A stretch of 64,000 nucleotides of DNA, from the NCBI GenBank assembly GCA_025917655.1, contig CP084610.1, forward strand, positions 2,189,792 to 2,253,791, in the 5' to 3' direction. This stretch comes from Chlorella sorokiniana. Taxonomy: Eukaryota; Chlorophyta; Trebouxiophyceae; Chlorellales; Chlorellaceae. Below, piece by piece: positions 22,868 through 40,112 of the stretch. Made by a program: the position numbers and the translations under genes. The notes below the pieces were generated by a model. It was not told the origin of the DNA, searched no databases, and saw only the letters and a list, made by a program, of their open reading frames with translations. The first letter of the stretch is position 1. Every line of letters starts with the position of its first letter.

Positions 22868-25080
22868 ATGGGACAGAGCGGCGACCATAAACCGCAATGG
22901 TTCGTGTTTACAATCCCCGTGCAGGGCTAATAATGCTACTCTCTGCCATTCTCATTGCTTGATAGCTCGCTGCCTCCACCTGTTGCTGCAGGAAGCACGC
23001 TGTAGCAGGCACCACCGCCGGCCTATGCACACAATTGACGTTGCACCCGCTGGACGTTGTGAAGACGCGGTTGCAGGGTGAGTGCACTGCACCCCGCTGC
23101 CAGTGCCGCCGCCTGCCGGCTGGCGCAACCCTCCTGCTGTTTTCGTTTTACCCTACTACAAGATTGGCTTCCCTTCTCTGCAGTGCAAGATGGCGCAGGG
23201 CTGCTGCCTGCGTATCGGGGCACGCTGGATGCGCTGCGCCAAATAGTGCGGCAGGAGGGCTGGCGGGCGCTTTATTCAGGTAGACGCTGCTGCACTGCCC
23301 TGCCCCTGGGTGTGTTTGTCGCTCTCCCGCCCTGCCATGCAAAGCAACATGAGAACGCGTGATGTGCGATGCCTTAGCAAACTCAGCAGCCAGCAGCGCC
23401 AATACTGGGCTGTGTTGCGCCTGCAGGGCTGACCCCGCTCTGGCTGGCAGCGGCCTGGCCTGGGGCATCTACTTCTTTGCTTACAACCGGGCGAAGCAGC
23501 GGTATCAGCGGGCCTCTGGGTCCCACCGCCTCAGCCCTGGGCTGCACCTGGCCAGCGCAGCGGAGGCAGGAGCCCTGGTGAGCGCCCACACGGCGCCTCC
23601 TCTGCTGGGGCAGGCCGCTGGCGGCCGATGGCAGCGGGCTCAGGAGGAAGGCGGGCTGGGCCGATTGAATGTCCGCTGGATTCTTTGCTGGAGATTGCTC
23701 CAGGGGTTGGCTGGTCTTATGGTTGCTGTCCCCACCCTGCTTGTGCGCTCCCGCAGGTCTGTTGCCTGACCAACCCCATCTGGGTGGTCAAGACGCGGCT
23801 GCAGCTGCAGCGCCGCTCACTGCAGCAGGCAGCCGCCAGCGCCGCGGCAGCTGCCACAGCAGCACCATCTGCCGCCGCGGCCCCAGCGGCGGCAGTCGCT
23901 GGGGCGCGGCTCCCTGCGCTGCGCGTGCTAGGGGGCGCTCCGCTGCAGAGGCGTGCGCCGTGGAGTATCGCGGCTTCCTCCACGCTTTCTTCCACACAGC
24001 GCGCTGCGAGGGGCTGGCGGGGCTCTACCGCGGCCTGCTGCCCTCCCTGCTGCTGGTGCGTGCCAGGCTGGGCCGCCCTGGCTGCCACAGTTTGCCTCCC
24101 AACTCGGAGGGTGCATCCCAGCACACCCAGTTGAAAGGGTCCCGGGTCTGTGGTGCCGCTGCAGCACTTCTTCCCCATTCATCCTGCCCCGCTTTGCTGC
24201 CCCGTTGGCACCCCACCCGGCAGGTGTCCCACGGCGCCATCCAGTTTGCCGTTTACGAGGAGCTCAAGTCGGCGGCGCACCACCTCAGCCTGGCGCCCTT
24301 CACCCGCCCACTGGACCCTCTGCTGGGTGGCAGGAGCCAGCGCAGCAGCAGCTATGGCAGCAGCAGCAGCAGTGGCAGCAGCAGCGGCAGGGGGCCTCCC
24401 AGCGGGTCAGGCCCGGCATCTGTCGCCCGCTGAGATCACGTTGTGCGGCGCGCTGTCCAAGCTGGCAGCCTCTGTCACCACCTACCCCTCCCAGGTGCAC
24501 TCACCGCAAGTGCTTTCCTCCCGATGGTCGTTGTTGATGTGCGATCAGCCATCCCCTGAGCACTCACCTGAACCTCCGCACGGCCTGTGCATGTCGCCCT
24601 TCACCCGCCCCCACCCACCACGCACCCCACCCTCGTGCTCACGTCGGCAGGTGGTGCGCAGCCGGCTGCAGCAGCGCATGGATGCGCGGGCGGTGCAGTA
24701 CAGCGGCGTGGGGACGTGGTGCGCAAGACGTGGCAGGTGCGCTGCCTGCCCGCGGTCAGAGCACGTGACAAACCTGTTGATCGCCTGGTTCTCCTGAGCC
24801 ACCAGCACTCTGGCCATCTTCCTTGCCGATTTGAACGGCAGCGCTTGAAGCGCTGGCCGACTTCATCTTGCAGCATGCGGTGCTGCCTTCCTTACTGCGT
24901 CTGACCCCTTTGCACCCCCCACCCTTCCCCCAGCGCGAGGGCCTGGGCGGCTTCTACAAAGGCCTCGCCCCCAACGTGCTGCGTGTCATGCCCCAGTCGG
25001 CCCTCACCTTCCTGGTCTATGAGTCGGTGATGCGGCTGCTGGACCCCAGGATGCAGGGGCGGCGGGGCGAGGCCAGCTAG
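22868..25080 (+). CDS. Mitochondrial-carrier-family folate transporter
   Basis: Mitochondrial carriers have three repeats, each with a PX[DE]XX[KR] motif. The type seen here matches animal MFT and plant FOLT1, which move folate (or FAD) into mitochondria or plastids. The ATG at 22868 starts MGQSGDHKPQW; the intron 22900-22991 then joins in phase to KHAVAGTTAGLCTQLTLHPL DVVKTRLQ (repeat 1). Then come YRGTLDALRQIVRQEGWRAL, LAWGIYFFAYNRAKQRYQ (Trp-rich, folate-type), NPIWVVKTRLQLQRRS (repeat 2), VEYRGFLHAFFHTARCEGLA, HGAIQFAVYEELKSAAHHL, ALSKLAASVTTYPSQVVRSR (repeat 3) and GFYKGLAPNVLRVMPQSALT, ending TAG at 25078-25080. Ala-rich and Ser-rich linkers are inserted after repeats 2 and 3's lead-in. 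Frame corrections are needed near 23931-23935, near 24390-24420 and at 24710-24713. Confidence 0.88.
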
Positions 25081-25349
25081 TTCGTGGCAGCTGGCCCTGC
25101 AGCTGGCCCTGCACTTGGATCTTGTTCGCTGATGCACAGATTGGGTTGCACCGACAAGAGCTGACCCCCGCCAGCTGTGGACGCTGTGTAGCTCTTGTAA
25201 CTGCTTGCAGTCGCAGATCCTCAGCTGGCGCTTGCTGCCGAGGGCGGTGGAGTTGTGGGGAGACGGTGGTTCAAATGGCAGTGTTGCAGTGCGGAAGTGA
25301 AGAGGGCGCGCCTCACGCGCAGTGAACAAGCAGGGTGGCGGCGGGGGGC

Positions 25350-28300
25350 TCAAGCACGCTCGTAAGAGCTGGCGTCGGAGGCAGGCATGTTGCGGCCCTC
25401 TGGCGCCTTGGTGTACTGCGCGGTACGCAGGTACGTCTGGATGCTGCAGGACACAGGCAGTGCGCGGGCAGGGGGTCAATCAGCAGAGCGACGTTACTGG
25501 CATGCCAGGGCTCTGGTCACATACAACCTGGCCCCTTCCACACCCGTCGCCGCCTGGTGTGCATTTCGAAGAGCAGTGCGCGATGACATGCCAGGAATAC
25601 TTCCATTCAGCCGCTAGAGCAGCAGCGGCATGCAACCCACCGCGTGTACACTGCACGGGCGTCGGGGTCGTTGGACGCGCCCAATGCAGAGAGGAAGTGG
25701 GAGTCGATGTACTGCGGCGGTACGGGTACGGGGAGGGTGCAAGTGGAGGTGGGGGGTGGGTGGGGAGGGGGTGTGGCAAGTAGCGTGCACGAGGTGGCGG
25801 GCGGCTGTGTTGGTGCTGCCCAGCGCTGGGAGCAATGCTGCGGCAAGATGCGGCGGGGTCCTGCTTTAAGCGAACAGCCAGCGCGGGCGTGCCGCACCTG
25901 CAGCAGCTTGAGGAACTGGGAGCGGTAGGCGGCGTGCATGCGGAAGCCGGCAACCTGCGGGAGACGGTGCACGGGGGAGGTGGGGGACGCAGATGGGGGC
26001 ATGGGTAAGCATGCAAGTAGGGGTCGCGCCGGCAACCCTATATGCAACACGCACGCTTGAACTTCTCCGCCAAGCCCGCCATCCAACGACACACCGAGCA
26101 AGTCTCACGCATTTGGCGCCCCACACGCCCCTGCTGTGCCCCCCACCTTGAGCACAGCATCGACGGCGGTGGCGGTGACGCGGGTGGCAGGCAGTGCGTT
26201 GAGCAGGCGCGCCAGCAGCGCCCAGGCCGCACCCAGGCCGTGCGGGTTGCCGGGGTTGTCCGACTGCCGGGGGAGAGGCAGGGGTGGGGAGCTGGGAGGG
26301 CGGCAGATATGGCAGGCAGGCCAGCAGCCACCCAGGCCGGCCGGCGTTTGTCGCTCAGCGCCGCTACATCAAGCCAGGCAGCACACGCAGGCAGGCGCAG
26401 CCGTCCAACCCTGCCAGCCGCGCCGACCGGCTGCAGCTGAAGCAGGGCTGCTGCACCTGGGTGACGGCGGCGTACAGCATGAGGTAGCCCTGCTGGCGGC
26501 CCACAAACTCGTCGGTCGACTCGCGGGACACCTGCGGTACACTACGGATGCATGATCAGCTGCAAACCCCGCAGTTCTGCCCAGTCCCAGGCAGCCCAGC
26601 GGCTGCTCTGACGCGCAGGGCGGTTGCCTCCCAGCAGCAACCGCCAGGCGGCCCCACGACCCAAGGCTGGCAGGGTGACCGACCGCCCCAGCTTGCATGA
26701 AGGCGCCGCCAGCACCTGGCCGGTGTCTTCATCGGTGGTGATGCGGTAGCCCAGCTGCTTCAGGTACGCGTCCTCCTGCTCCTGCCCCGCCCCCGACTTG
26801 AACACGCGATACTTGGGCACCGTCAGGGGGCACACCTGCGCGCGTCAAGGTGCGTGAAGCAGGGCATGCAGACCAGCGTTAAGAGTCAGAGGCACTGCAA
26901 AGGTCTATGCAATATTGACAGCTTGACACCCTGACTGTCTGGCCAAAGAGATAAAGCTCCCGCTCTTACTGTAGCTGCATACCTGGTGCAGGCGGCCCGC
27001 CAGCAGCGGCACAAACTCGGGGTGGGCCGCAGCCACCGCCACCGCCACCTCAGCCAGGGGGAAGGCAAAGGCGTGCAAGCGGGTGACCTGGGGGAGTAAG
27101 GGGCGGGTGGGGACAGAGTGAGGCAGTAGGGAGGACAAGTGAGGTAGAAGCGGCAGGCGTGTTCCACCAGAGAAGCAACCAGCCTTATTACACTAAGCCA
27201 AGATGTAGTGCCTGCAGCAAAAATATAACACCTGCCACTCCAGCCTCGCACCACCGGGAGCAGACCCCCACCCCCGCCCGGCCCACATGACCCAATCAGA
27301 GGAGCGGGTTCTTGCCTGGACCTCGCACTGGCTGACCAGCTTGTTGGCAAGGGTGAGCAGGGCGTAGGCGCGCTGCGCCCCCGGCGGCTGCCCCCCACAT
27401 ACGACACCAGCGCCTGCGCCTTGGCCCGCACCTGCGCCGTCGCACAAACCGTGGAGGAAAGCAATGAGGACGGCGGGCGGCAGCAGCCCGTTGCGCAACA
27501 GGCACATGCGGCGCCGCGGCCGCCAGCAGCGAGCGTGGAGCGGCCCGGAGTGGTCACACGCAAGGGCAGTACAGGTGCAGTGCTGTATCGCAGCGTCCCG
27601 CCTGCTCCAGTGTGGCGCTGATCTGTTGCACGTTGAGCGTCACAAACTTGTCGGTCGCCCGCTTTCGGTCCCGCATTGCTCGGTCCTCCACGAAAGGCTG
27701 CGCAGCGGCCTGTGGCGGCAGCAAGTGAGGTGCAGGGATGGCAGGCCGGGTGAAGGGCGGAGGAACATGTGAGCTGAATGGGTGAGGCAAGCGATCGCGG
27801 CGGCAAGGGGCGAGCATGGTGTGCGGCAGGCGCAACGTGATGCAACAAGAAGTTGCGGGCTTGCAGAAGGGCAGGGAGGCAGACACATGGGGTGGTGGGG
27901 TCCTGGTGGAGACAGCAGGCGCGCAGCGCAATGCTAAGGAGATGGACTGCGCAGAAATCACAAGACGAGCGTCCGAGCCCACAGCCTGAGGACAGACACC
28001 CACCTGGGCCTCTGCCAGCTTCTGGGCACACTGCCTCTCCCACTCAGCGGCCGATGGCGCGATGCGCAGACCGTCGGCCGGCGGGGCCACCGCTGCCGCC
28101 CTCTGCTTCTCGGCAGCTTCCTTGGCCGCCTGCGTCGCTGCCTGCTCTGCAGCTGCCTTGGCCTCGGCCTGCTGCTTCTGCCGCTGCGCTCTGCCTTGGC
28201 GGCCGCCTCCGCTGCTGCTTTCTTCTCTGCCTGTGCCTTGGCAGCCGCGGCGGCGGCCTCCTGCTGCTTCTTCATGGCAGCTTCCAGCTGCGCCACCTGC

Positions 28301-29314
28301 CGCTCACCCTCCGTCGCCTTGGCCCGGGCATCGTTGCGCAGCTCGCTGAGTAGCTGGGTGCGCTGCTGCCGCCGCGCGGCTGCCGCCTCCGCCTCGGCCG
28401 CCGCCGCCTCGGCCGCCGCTTTGTCCTTGGCCGCCGCCGCCGCCGCCGCCGCCGCCGCCTCCTCTGCCTCAATCTCCAGCAGCGCCCGCTCCAAGTCCAT
28501 CACCTTCCTCTGGCTCTCCAGGCGCAGCCTGCTTGCCAGCTGCGCAGTGACATCGGCCAGCGCCAGCTCGGCGGGGGTCGGCCGACGCACGCCGCTCAGT
28601 CGCCGCTCTTCCCGACCTCCCGCAGGCGCCCCCGACTGTGCTTCTTGCCCCTCGTCGTCGTCACTGCTGAGCCCGCTGGGGGCGTGCAGCGAGAAGCTGG
28701 GTGCGGGGCCATCTGCGGGGGTGGGCGTTTCAAGACGAATCAATCAGGAGAGAGCTGCCAGCAGGTGAGACAGGCCCTCCTTGCAAAGGGCCTGCGGCTG
28801 TGAAACACATCTTGCGCACCTGAATCGTCACCATCCGAGTACCCTGACGGGGCAGACAGGCGCCGCCCGCTCTGCCGCCACGTCTACCCTCCAGTGCTGC
28901 TCTGCTGCCCGGGTCTGCAGCGGCTGCCGCCGAGCGTTGCCGCACGCTGGAGAGAGACCCGCTGCCGCCAAGTCCAGGGCTTGGAGACGTTGGGAATCCA
29001 TGACCCTTCCGCGGACCGCTGTTGGGAGTGCGATTGAAAGCGATAGGAGTGCGCAGCGTGATTTGCTGCGAGGCCGAGCCTGCGGGAGGAAGGTTGACGG
29101 CGCCGCCGCGGCCACCCGCTCCCGCCGGGCTGCTGGCTGCAGCCACGGAGCTGGCATTGCTGGGGGTTCGCGCCAGCCTGCCGCTGTCTGTCGACGTAGT
29201 CCGGGTGTCGATGAGCGCCTGTCCAAGCGGTGCTGCCCGGCTGCTGGGGGCAGTGGGCGAGGCGAGCTCCTGCTGCTGCATCACCACCACCGATCCCGGT
29301 GATCGCAAATACAT
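25350..29314 (-). CDS. GLE1: Nucleoporin GLE1, mRNA export factor
   Basis: GLE1 sits on the cytoplasmic face of the nuclear pore and, with inositol hexakisphosphate, activates the DEAD-box helicase DBP5/DDX19 to release exported mRNA. The N-terminus is Ser/Ala-rich (LASPTAPSSRAAPLGQALID). A middle coiled coil follows, with LRLESQRKVMDLERALLEIE and a long Ala/Glu/Lys/Gln run (about 28490-28090). The C-terminal GLE1 domain gives AEWERQCAQKLAEAQ, RKRATDKFVTLNVQQISATL, CPLTVPKYRVFKSG, DAYLKQLGYRITTDEDTGQV, ESTDEFVGRQQGYLMLYAAV, ASNDPDARAVYTR and IQTYLRTAQYTKAPEGRN, with TGA at 25350-25352. The start is one of 29407, 29314 or 29281; 29314 was chosen. The frame shifts by one base near 28181-28191 in the coiled coil, and another shift is needed before GYSDGDDSDGPAPSFSL (28720-28890). 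It converges on the folate carrier gene. Confidence 0.88.
28370..28470. repeat. GCC trinucleotide-rich tract coding poly-Ala
   Basis: Repeated GCC/GCT/CTC triplets code (on the minus strand) for Ala and Glu in the GLE1 coiled coil, including a run of about ten Ala. Such tracts are prone to length change and assembly error. Confidence 0.8.
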
Positions 29315-29834
29315 GGGGAGCACGCAGCACCCGCCAGCCTGCACAGTTGCCGACAACTTAGTGCAGGCTGGTGGAGCTAAATCGGCTGGCCATGCGCTGG
29401 AAAACAAGTACTATCATTACAAACGAGCCTCTAAGCTTGGATCATTGTGGACAGCTCCAAAGCAGTAGCTTGCAGTGGCCCGCTGCGCACGTCAGGCACG
29501 CGTTGATGTGCCGCATTCAGGTTCTCTGTGCATTTATCTGGTCCCAGGTTGCTTTAAGCAAGTTCGCATTCACGTGGTCTGACTCTGAATACATCGCCGC
29601 TACAAGCAGGTTACATGCAAGTTGCACACAGGCGGCGGCATGAACACGGCCACCAACATGCGAGAAGGAAACATGACAAGCAAATCAAGTTGTGAAAGGG
29701 CATATGGACAGGCATGCATAATGCAATTAACATGCAGCCTGAAAATCATACGTGCACATCAAAACTGGAAAATCGCGAAGATGGATGTGTGTTGGTGGTA
29801 CGGATCGTTTGTTCAACATGGCGAGGGTCCTGCA
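29315..29834. other. Spacer between two minus-strand genes
   Basis: It is less GC-rich than the exons, with no supported ORF. It should hold the GLE1 promoter and the 3' UTR of the tafazzin-like gene. Confidence 0.5.
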
Positions 29835-32800
29835 TCATGCGGCAGATGGGGCGACGGGTGACCCATTTCGCTGAGCCGCAGCTGGTGAAGCGCCTCCAGG
29901 CAGCAGCAGCTCGCGCATGTGCTGCACGCGCATGGAGGTGTAGTCTGCTGCCGACGCAAGCAAGCCCTGTAGGGTGGCGCCAGCTGCGCTGCTGGCGTCG
30001 CTCAGCTTCATTCTTGATGCAACGGCATCCAGAGGGCTCCAGGACCCGGAATCTGCCTGGCTGCTATGCCGGCTGCTACCAACTGCAAGGCCAGGCGATG
30101 CCACGGTCGCCTGCAGCAGGCTGCCGCGAAGCAAGCGCAGCTTCTGGCGCAGCATCATGCCCAGCTGTGGGTCGCTGCCAGGATCTGGTGCGCCCGCACC
30201 GTCCACTGCATTGCCGCCGTGTGCTAACGCCGCGGCCCAAGGCGCAGGCGCCGAACCGTCATGCTCCCAGCTGCTGACCATGCCAGCCGCCTCCTCGGTG
30301 GCCGCCGCTATGTCCTCAAAAGTGCTGCTGGCGCCAAACACGCCGTCTTTTCGCAGAGCGGCCCTGCGGGCGGCCGCCTCTGCCCGCGCGAGCTGCGTGA
30401 AGGAGGGCAGCGATGTGTACTGCCACCTATCCCGCCAGCTGTGCGCCAGGCTGTCCATCTCGTCCTCTGCATGGGCGGGCAAGGGAAAACTCAGTTCCCC
30501 GCGCTAAAGCAAGCCACGTGTGCTGAGACGAAACATCATTGCACAGTTTTGCCGGCCACCCTGCCTGCTTCCCCAACAAGGCTGGTCGATGGAGCAGCAC
30601 ATCCGCAGCCAGGCATGGCGCAGGCGCACCGATGAGCGGCAGCAGCGTGTCTTCAGAGATGGTCAGCGCGGCCTGGCGCGGCTGCGGCGCCACCTCCTCC
30701 AGCGGCAGGCCGTCCAGCTGGGCCTTCAGGCTGTACAGCGCCTGCGGCAGAGATGCAGGCGTAAGCGCTGGAATGAGGGAACCAAAGGCAGATCAGCATA
30801 CGACCTAATGACAAGGAGAAGAAAGCGGCCAGCAACAGCCAGGTTGCCAAGGTGGTATCCAGGCGTTCAGAGGTGCAGATGTTGCCGAGGGACCAAGCAA
30901 TCAACCACAGGGGATCCCCCTGCGCAGCCCGTTGCCCCCAACCCCGGGCCCTGCCCCCACCCCCAGCCCCACCTGGCCCACTCGGTCAGCAATGGCTGCC
31001 TGCAGGCGCGACTCTGCCCAGCCCTGCTCCTCCGCAGTTGCCAGCAGATCCTGCACCTCCACAGGCTCCCCCACCAGCACCCGCAGCTCCTGGCCTGCAG
31101 CAGTTGAAGTGCGATTGGGGCGGGGGTGATGTGTATGTGTGCGTATGAGAGTGAGCCTGGGCGTGTGAGTGGGTTGATGGTCAGAGGCTGAGTCACGAAG
31201 AGAAAAACAAGCTGTCTGGCGGGTCAGGTCAAAGCGCACGACCACCATTGGCTGACAACTTGCCGGCCTAGGCTGGATTTGGACAGCACACACAGGCTCG
31301 CTCAATGACGCCCGCCTGACTTACCCAGCCTGGGCAGTGAAGCGCCCTTTGGAAGCACCCGCTCCATGCCGCCGTGCACAAAGGGCAGCACCAGCGGCGG
31401 CTGGCCCCCTGCCGCCGCCGACGAGGCCACCAGCCAGCCGACGCCCTTCCTGCGGGGGGTCGCAGCAGGCAGGTGCAGAGGATGCTTTGTGGGGCAACCG
31501 GCATGGTGCACACCAGGCCTGGCAAGCTGTGGAAGCCGTTGAAGAGCAGGCGCGGCAAGCTGTGGAAGCCGCTGGAGAGCAGGCGCAACCGATTCCCGGC
31601 GTGCCCGGTTCCAGGGTTTGCCAGCCCACCTGACGGGCAGCATGCGCCCGTCGCGGCTGCGGGTGCCCTCAGGGAAGATGTGCACCCACTCGCCGGCCGC
31701 CAGGCGAGACTGCGCGGCGGGGAGGGGCGGCAGGGCAGGCATGTGCACGTAAGGCGGGGGCAGATCACCACGCTAAAGGCAAACCACAGGGGGTTCTGCA
31801 CCTGCAGCTGCAGTGCTCCCCGTGATCAGCCACAAGCCAGCACAGCCGCCACCCACCTGCGCAATGCGCATGCCGTGCTGGGCCAGCCCCCGCCACGCTC
31901 CACCGGAAGGACCTTGGCGGCGCGGAAAAAGGGCGCCAGCGCGGCTGAACGGAAGCAGCGGTCGGTGGCGCACAAGGTCCAGCGCAGGGAGGGCGGGTCC
32001 AGCAGGCGGGAGGCGGGCACAACTGCACACGGGGATGGCGTTCGGGTTCAGTGACAGGGGCCAAGGGGTGGAAGTCCAGGCGAGCGCAGAAGCAAGATCA
32101 CAAGGTGCATCCCACCACCCAAGCGTAGCGCTGCAGCAGGGTTGCATGCAGAACAGCGCATTCGAGTTACCAACAGTCGCTGTGCCTACAAAGTCTTGTT
32201 TCGACCGCTGAGACAAGGAGGCGGGGGGGGAGCGAGCTCACTGGAGGCGGTGATGAGTGGGTCGTCAATCGAGCCCACGTGGTTGCTCACAGTGAGCAGG
32301 CCCCGCCCGGCGCCCGCTCCAGCGCCGCCGCCATGTGCTCGCGCCCGACACGCTGGTGCGCGCCGCCGTCGCCAGGAAGACCTTGCAGGCGCCGCCACGC
32401 CCGCCAGCACCAGGTGCTGACAGGATGGGGAGGGAACAGGGGGACAGGGGGCGTGAATGAGCTTCACAGCCATGCCGGTTTGTCTTCCTAAGCAGAAGCC
32501 AGGAGTGGGATGGCAAGGATGAAGCATGGGCTCACCCTCAGCAGGCCGTTTGAGCCCATGACAGCCTCCGCCGCCGCAGCATCCAGCGCGCCGCCCTCGG
32601 TCGCCACCGCCGCCACGTTGGGCAGCGCAGCGGGAGCCACAGTGGCCTGGGCCCCTGCGCTGCTGCCGCTGGCAAGGCTGCTGCCGGGTGCGCGGGGCAC
32701 GCTGCTCTCGGCTGCTAGCTGGCTGCCGCCGCCGCCCACCGCGCTGGCCACATACTGCTTCAGCCGCGCCTTCTGTTCCTCCTTGAGATCACGAAGGGTC

Positions 32801-33191
32801 AGCCGCGCGGCGGCCCAGCGCCCTGCAGGCGGGCAAAGGCGCGGCGCGGGTCCACGCGTGCGGCGGCGGCACGCCGCTCCCGCAGCCGGTGCAGCACGCG
32901 GGCCTTCGCATCCAAGAAGAGGCTGCTGGGAGGAAGGCGCGGGAAGCAGCATTCTAAACGGCCGCAGCAGCAAGAGTACGATCCTGATAGTCAACAGGTT
33001 GGATGCAAAGCAAGGTGGGACAGGCCTGCATATCGACACGCTGGGCGGCAAGGCTCCCACCTGCTGCTGTCTTCAGCACAGCCGCTGCTGCGCGTGTTGT
33101 GCTGCGCCCTGAGCAGCTCTCGATACTTGGGAAGCGCCGCCGAAAGCTTGGCAGGGTACAGCCAGCCGCCGGGGGCCCCAGCGGGCAGCAT
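29835..33191 (-). CDS. Tafazzin-like phospholipid acyltransferase with long C-terminal extension
   Basis: Tafazzins swap acyl chains between phospholipids and remodel cardiolipin in mitochondria. Exon 1 starts MLPAGAPGGWLYPAKLSAAL PKYRELLRAQHN. The next pieces are LFLDAKARVLHRLRERRAAA and LRDLKEEQKARLKQYVASAV. The acyltransferase core follows: HLVLAGVAA, FLATAART, then GLLTVSNHVGSIDDPLITAS (NH-x4-D motif, 32230-32300), SAALAPFFRAAKVLPVERGG (31900-31970), GEWVHIFPEGTRSRDGRMLP (FPEG motif, 31640-31710) and GGQPPLVLPFVHGGMERVLP. It then reads LRVLVGEPVEVQDLL, the usual end of the family. About 250 more residues follow (DSLAHSWRDRWQYTSLPSFT, then Ser/Ala-rich) to TGA at 29835-29837. Five single-base losses are inferred: 31887-31891, 32301-32304, 32344-32346, 32388-32394 and about 32803-32812. 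The same sign at each argues for sequence error rather than a pseudogene. Bidirectional promoter with SRP54 is likely. Confidence 0.8.
31521..31586. repeat. 33-base tandem duplication in an intron
   Basis: Two adjacent copies (31521-31553 and 31554-31586) beginning GGCAAGCTGTGGAAGCCG differ at only a few bases. They lie in the intron after the FPEGTRSRDG exon of the tafazzin-like gene. Confidence 0.85.
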
Positions 33192-33854
33192 AAGCAGAAA
33201 GCTTGCGGCACTGCGGCAGGAGGCAGCGGCAGTGCCAGTGGATGGTGTCAGGCCGCTGTGACGGAGGAGGTTAAGGTCTGTAATGTCCTAGCAGACTGCG
33301 GAAGGCCCAGGGCAAGCCGACTACTCGGCAACCCGCAACCTTCCTGCAAGCTCACAACTGTGTTGGGCTGGCGCGGACCAATGACTCGCCTACACGTCGA
33401 AAAGCTCCAGAGAAATGGTGACGAGGGGGAGGCGCTTCTAGCTTGGGTCCTTCGCGAGAGATTCCCGAACCTTGCGGTTCCGTCAAAGACCTGATATGCC
33501 CTTGGAATGCATTTCACAAATGCTGGATCACCAAGACTGAAACCAAGCTGCGCATACTGCCCAGAATGGTCGGCCCTCAGGTGGCTGCCGTACACGAGAG
33601 TACTAGGAGCTCTGTTTGGGACCAATACGTACAGGCAGCGAGTTGGAAGCCTGATCAGGCTTGTAGATTACTCTAGGAAGTTTGCCGGACCTGCTGCAGC
33701 CATCATTCCGCTGCGCGTCCGTCTTGCTTGCCTGTGCTGTATGCATAGACCAACCGTAGGAAGATCAGTCTGAAGGCGGCCTGGGGCCCTGCGCCCCTCG
33801 CATTCCTTTTCCCAGCCTGCTTGGTGAACTCCTAGACAGCGACGGAGTGCCAAT
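33192..33854. other. Divergent intergenic region, no supported gene
   Basis: Short ORFs occur on both strands, but none has a recognised motif. It should contain the promoters and 5' UTRs of the tafazzin-like gene (-) and SRP54 (+). Confidence 0.5.
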
Positions 33855-38587
<4,733 letters not shown>

Positions 38588-38961
38588 CGCGGCAGCCATG
38601 CCCCTGCCCCAGTGCAGTGTCCGTTTTTGATTGTTTGTGCGCTCCTGCTTTGTTTGCTTCAAGCTCCTGCTATCTCTGCCGCTGCTTATGTGCCAACAAC
38701 TGCTCATGCGAAATTGCATTTCAAACCGGGTGCCTCATGGATTGATTGTTCAAGATGCGAAGGAGAAGGGGTTGTTAGGATGTTTGCCGTGCAGCATCTG
38801 CAGCGGCGGCTGCTGACGGCGGCGGCAACCCTGTGTTCTGCCTTCCAGCAGTGAGGGCGTCCTTTCTGTCCTTGTTCGATTGCCGGCAACCTCATCGTGG
38901 TTCTGACTTCCTTAGTCGTCAACCCTGGGCTTCGGGTTTCAGCTAAACCGAAAAGCTCGCG
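38588..38961. other. Spacer between SRP54 and cyclic phosphodiesterase
   Basis: It should be the SRP54 3' UTR and the promoter of the next gene. No coding segment is supported. Confidence 0.5.
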
Positions 38962-40112
38962 ATGTCTACAGCAGTAAAGAGCTACTCGCTCTGGGTGATG
39001 CCTAAGGGTATGTGGCAGGGGTGAAGCCGCTTGCCGCAAGTTTCAGCCAGGCACTCAGCCCCCACCAGGCCCCCCGCCCGCCCGCCCGCCGCGCCGCCTC
39101 TTCAACAAACTGCTCCGCATCTTGGCAGGCTCCCTGGCCAACAAGCTGCACGCGGAGATAAAGTGGCTGGCTAGTCAGACACCAGGGGCGCCGGTCTTCC
39201 TGCCGCATGTCACCCTCCTGGGCGGCATCCACGCCACAGAGGATGACGTGCTGACGAGGGCGGCGGCACTGGCCAAGCAGCTGAAGGTACGAGCGTGGGA
39301 GACGAGAGCCATGCTGGCGTGCCTCTTACCTTGGTGTTTGCTGACTGACAAGTGCCTTGCAGACAAGTGCCTTCCGCAACGAATCATGTGTCTTTGGTTG
39401 TTCCCACCCTGTCGTCCTGCGTTGCAGCCGTACCGCATCACGTTTGACCGCGCCGCCTCAGGCGCCATCTTCCATCAGTGCGTCTACCTGCTGTGCCAAC
39501 GGGACCCTGACACGCTGCACGTAAGCGCTGCACTGCTATGTCTCGCCGAAAGCCCCTGCCGGCCAGGCTGCAAGCGAGGCCTGAGATGCTGGGGCCAAAC
39601 TGCAGGCGGGGGCGGCGACACGGGCTGCATACGGGCACGATCCAGGCAGCCCATACATGCCGCACCTTTCACTGCTGTACAGCGACATCAGCAACGAGAA
39701 GAGGTCGGTTGGCGCAGAGGCGCTATACGCTGCCGGTTCCCTGCTTGGGATACGTCGCCGTGCACTGAGTGGCAGGCCAGCCTGCTGCTGGCCTGCCTCA
39801 CAGAGGGGCCTGCCTACATCTGCTGTAGGATGAGCACCGCGGCCGATGAGCAGCAGCGGCTGTTCGAGGGTCACTCGCCGCTGCTGCAAGAGCAGGACCT
39901 TGGCTTTGATGTCAGCAGCCTGACAGGTGCGGTAGTTGGAGGTGGGGCATGCATCTGCTGCATATCGTGTAGAATCGCTCTGCTGGGGCTGGGGCTGCGT
40001 TTGAGCCGCCATGCTCGCCACTTGTTGCGCCGCAGTGTGGGAAACTGAGGAGAGCGACAAGACCTTGCTGAGCTGGATCCAGCTGGCAGAGTATCCCCTT
40101 GAAGGCCAGTGA
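38962..40112 (+). CDS. Cyclic phosphodiesterase (2H family), tRNA-splicing clean-up
   Basis: The plant enzyme opens ADP-ribose 1'',2''-cyclic phosphate, a by-product of tRNA splicing, to ADP-ribose 1''-phosphate. The first exon is MSTAVKSYSLWVMPK, a good match to the family start. Exon 2 (39130-39286) gives SLANKLHAEIKWLASQ and VFLPHVTLLGGIHATEDDVL, with the first H-x-T motif. Exon 3 gives PYRITFDRAASGAIFHQCVY LLCQRDPDTLH. Exon 4 gives SPYMPHLSLLYSDISNEKR, with the second motif (H-L-S). The last pieces, LGFDVSSLT and VWETEESDKTLLSWIQLAEY, end at TGA 40110-40112. Both histidine motifs are intact, and the length is near the usual 180-190 residues plus small insertions. Probably cytosolic, since no leader is visible. 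Confidence 0.88.

Noticed and set aside
32295-32400. Tafazzin-like gene as a pseudogene because of three frame breaks within 100 bases
   Set aside because: All three losses have the same sign and sum to zero, all core motifs are intact, and the same type of loss occurs in unrelated housekeeping genes in the window.
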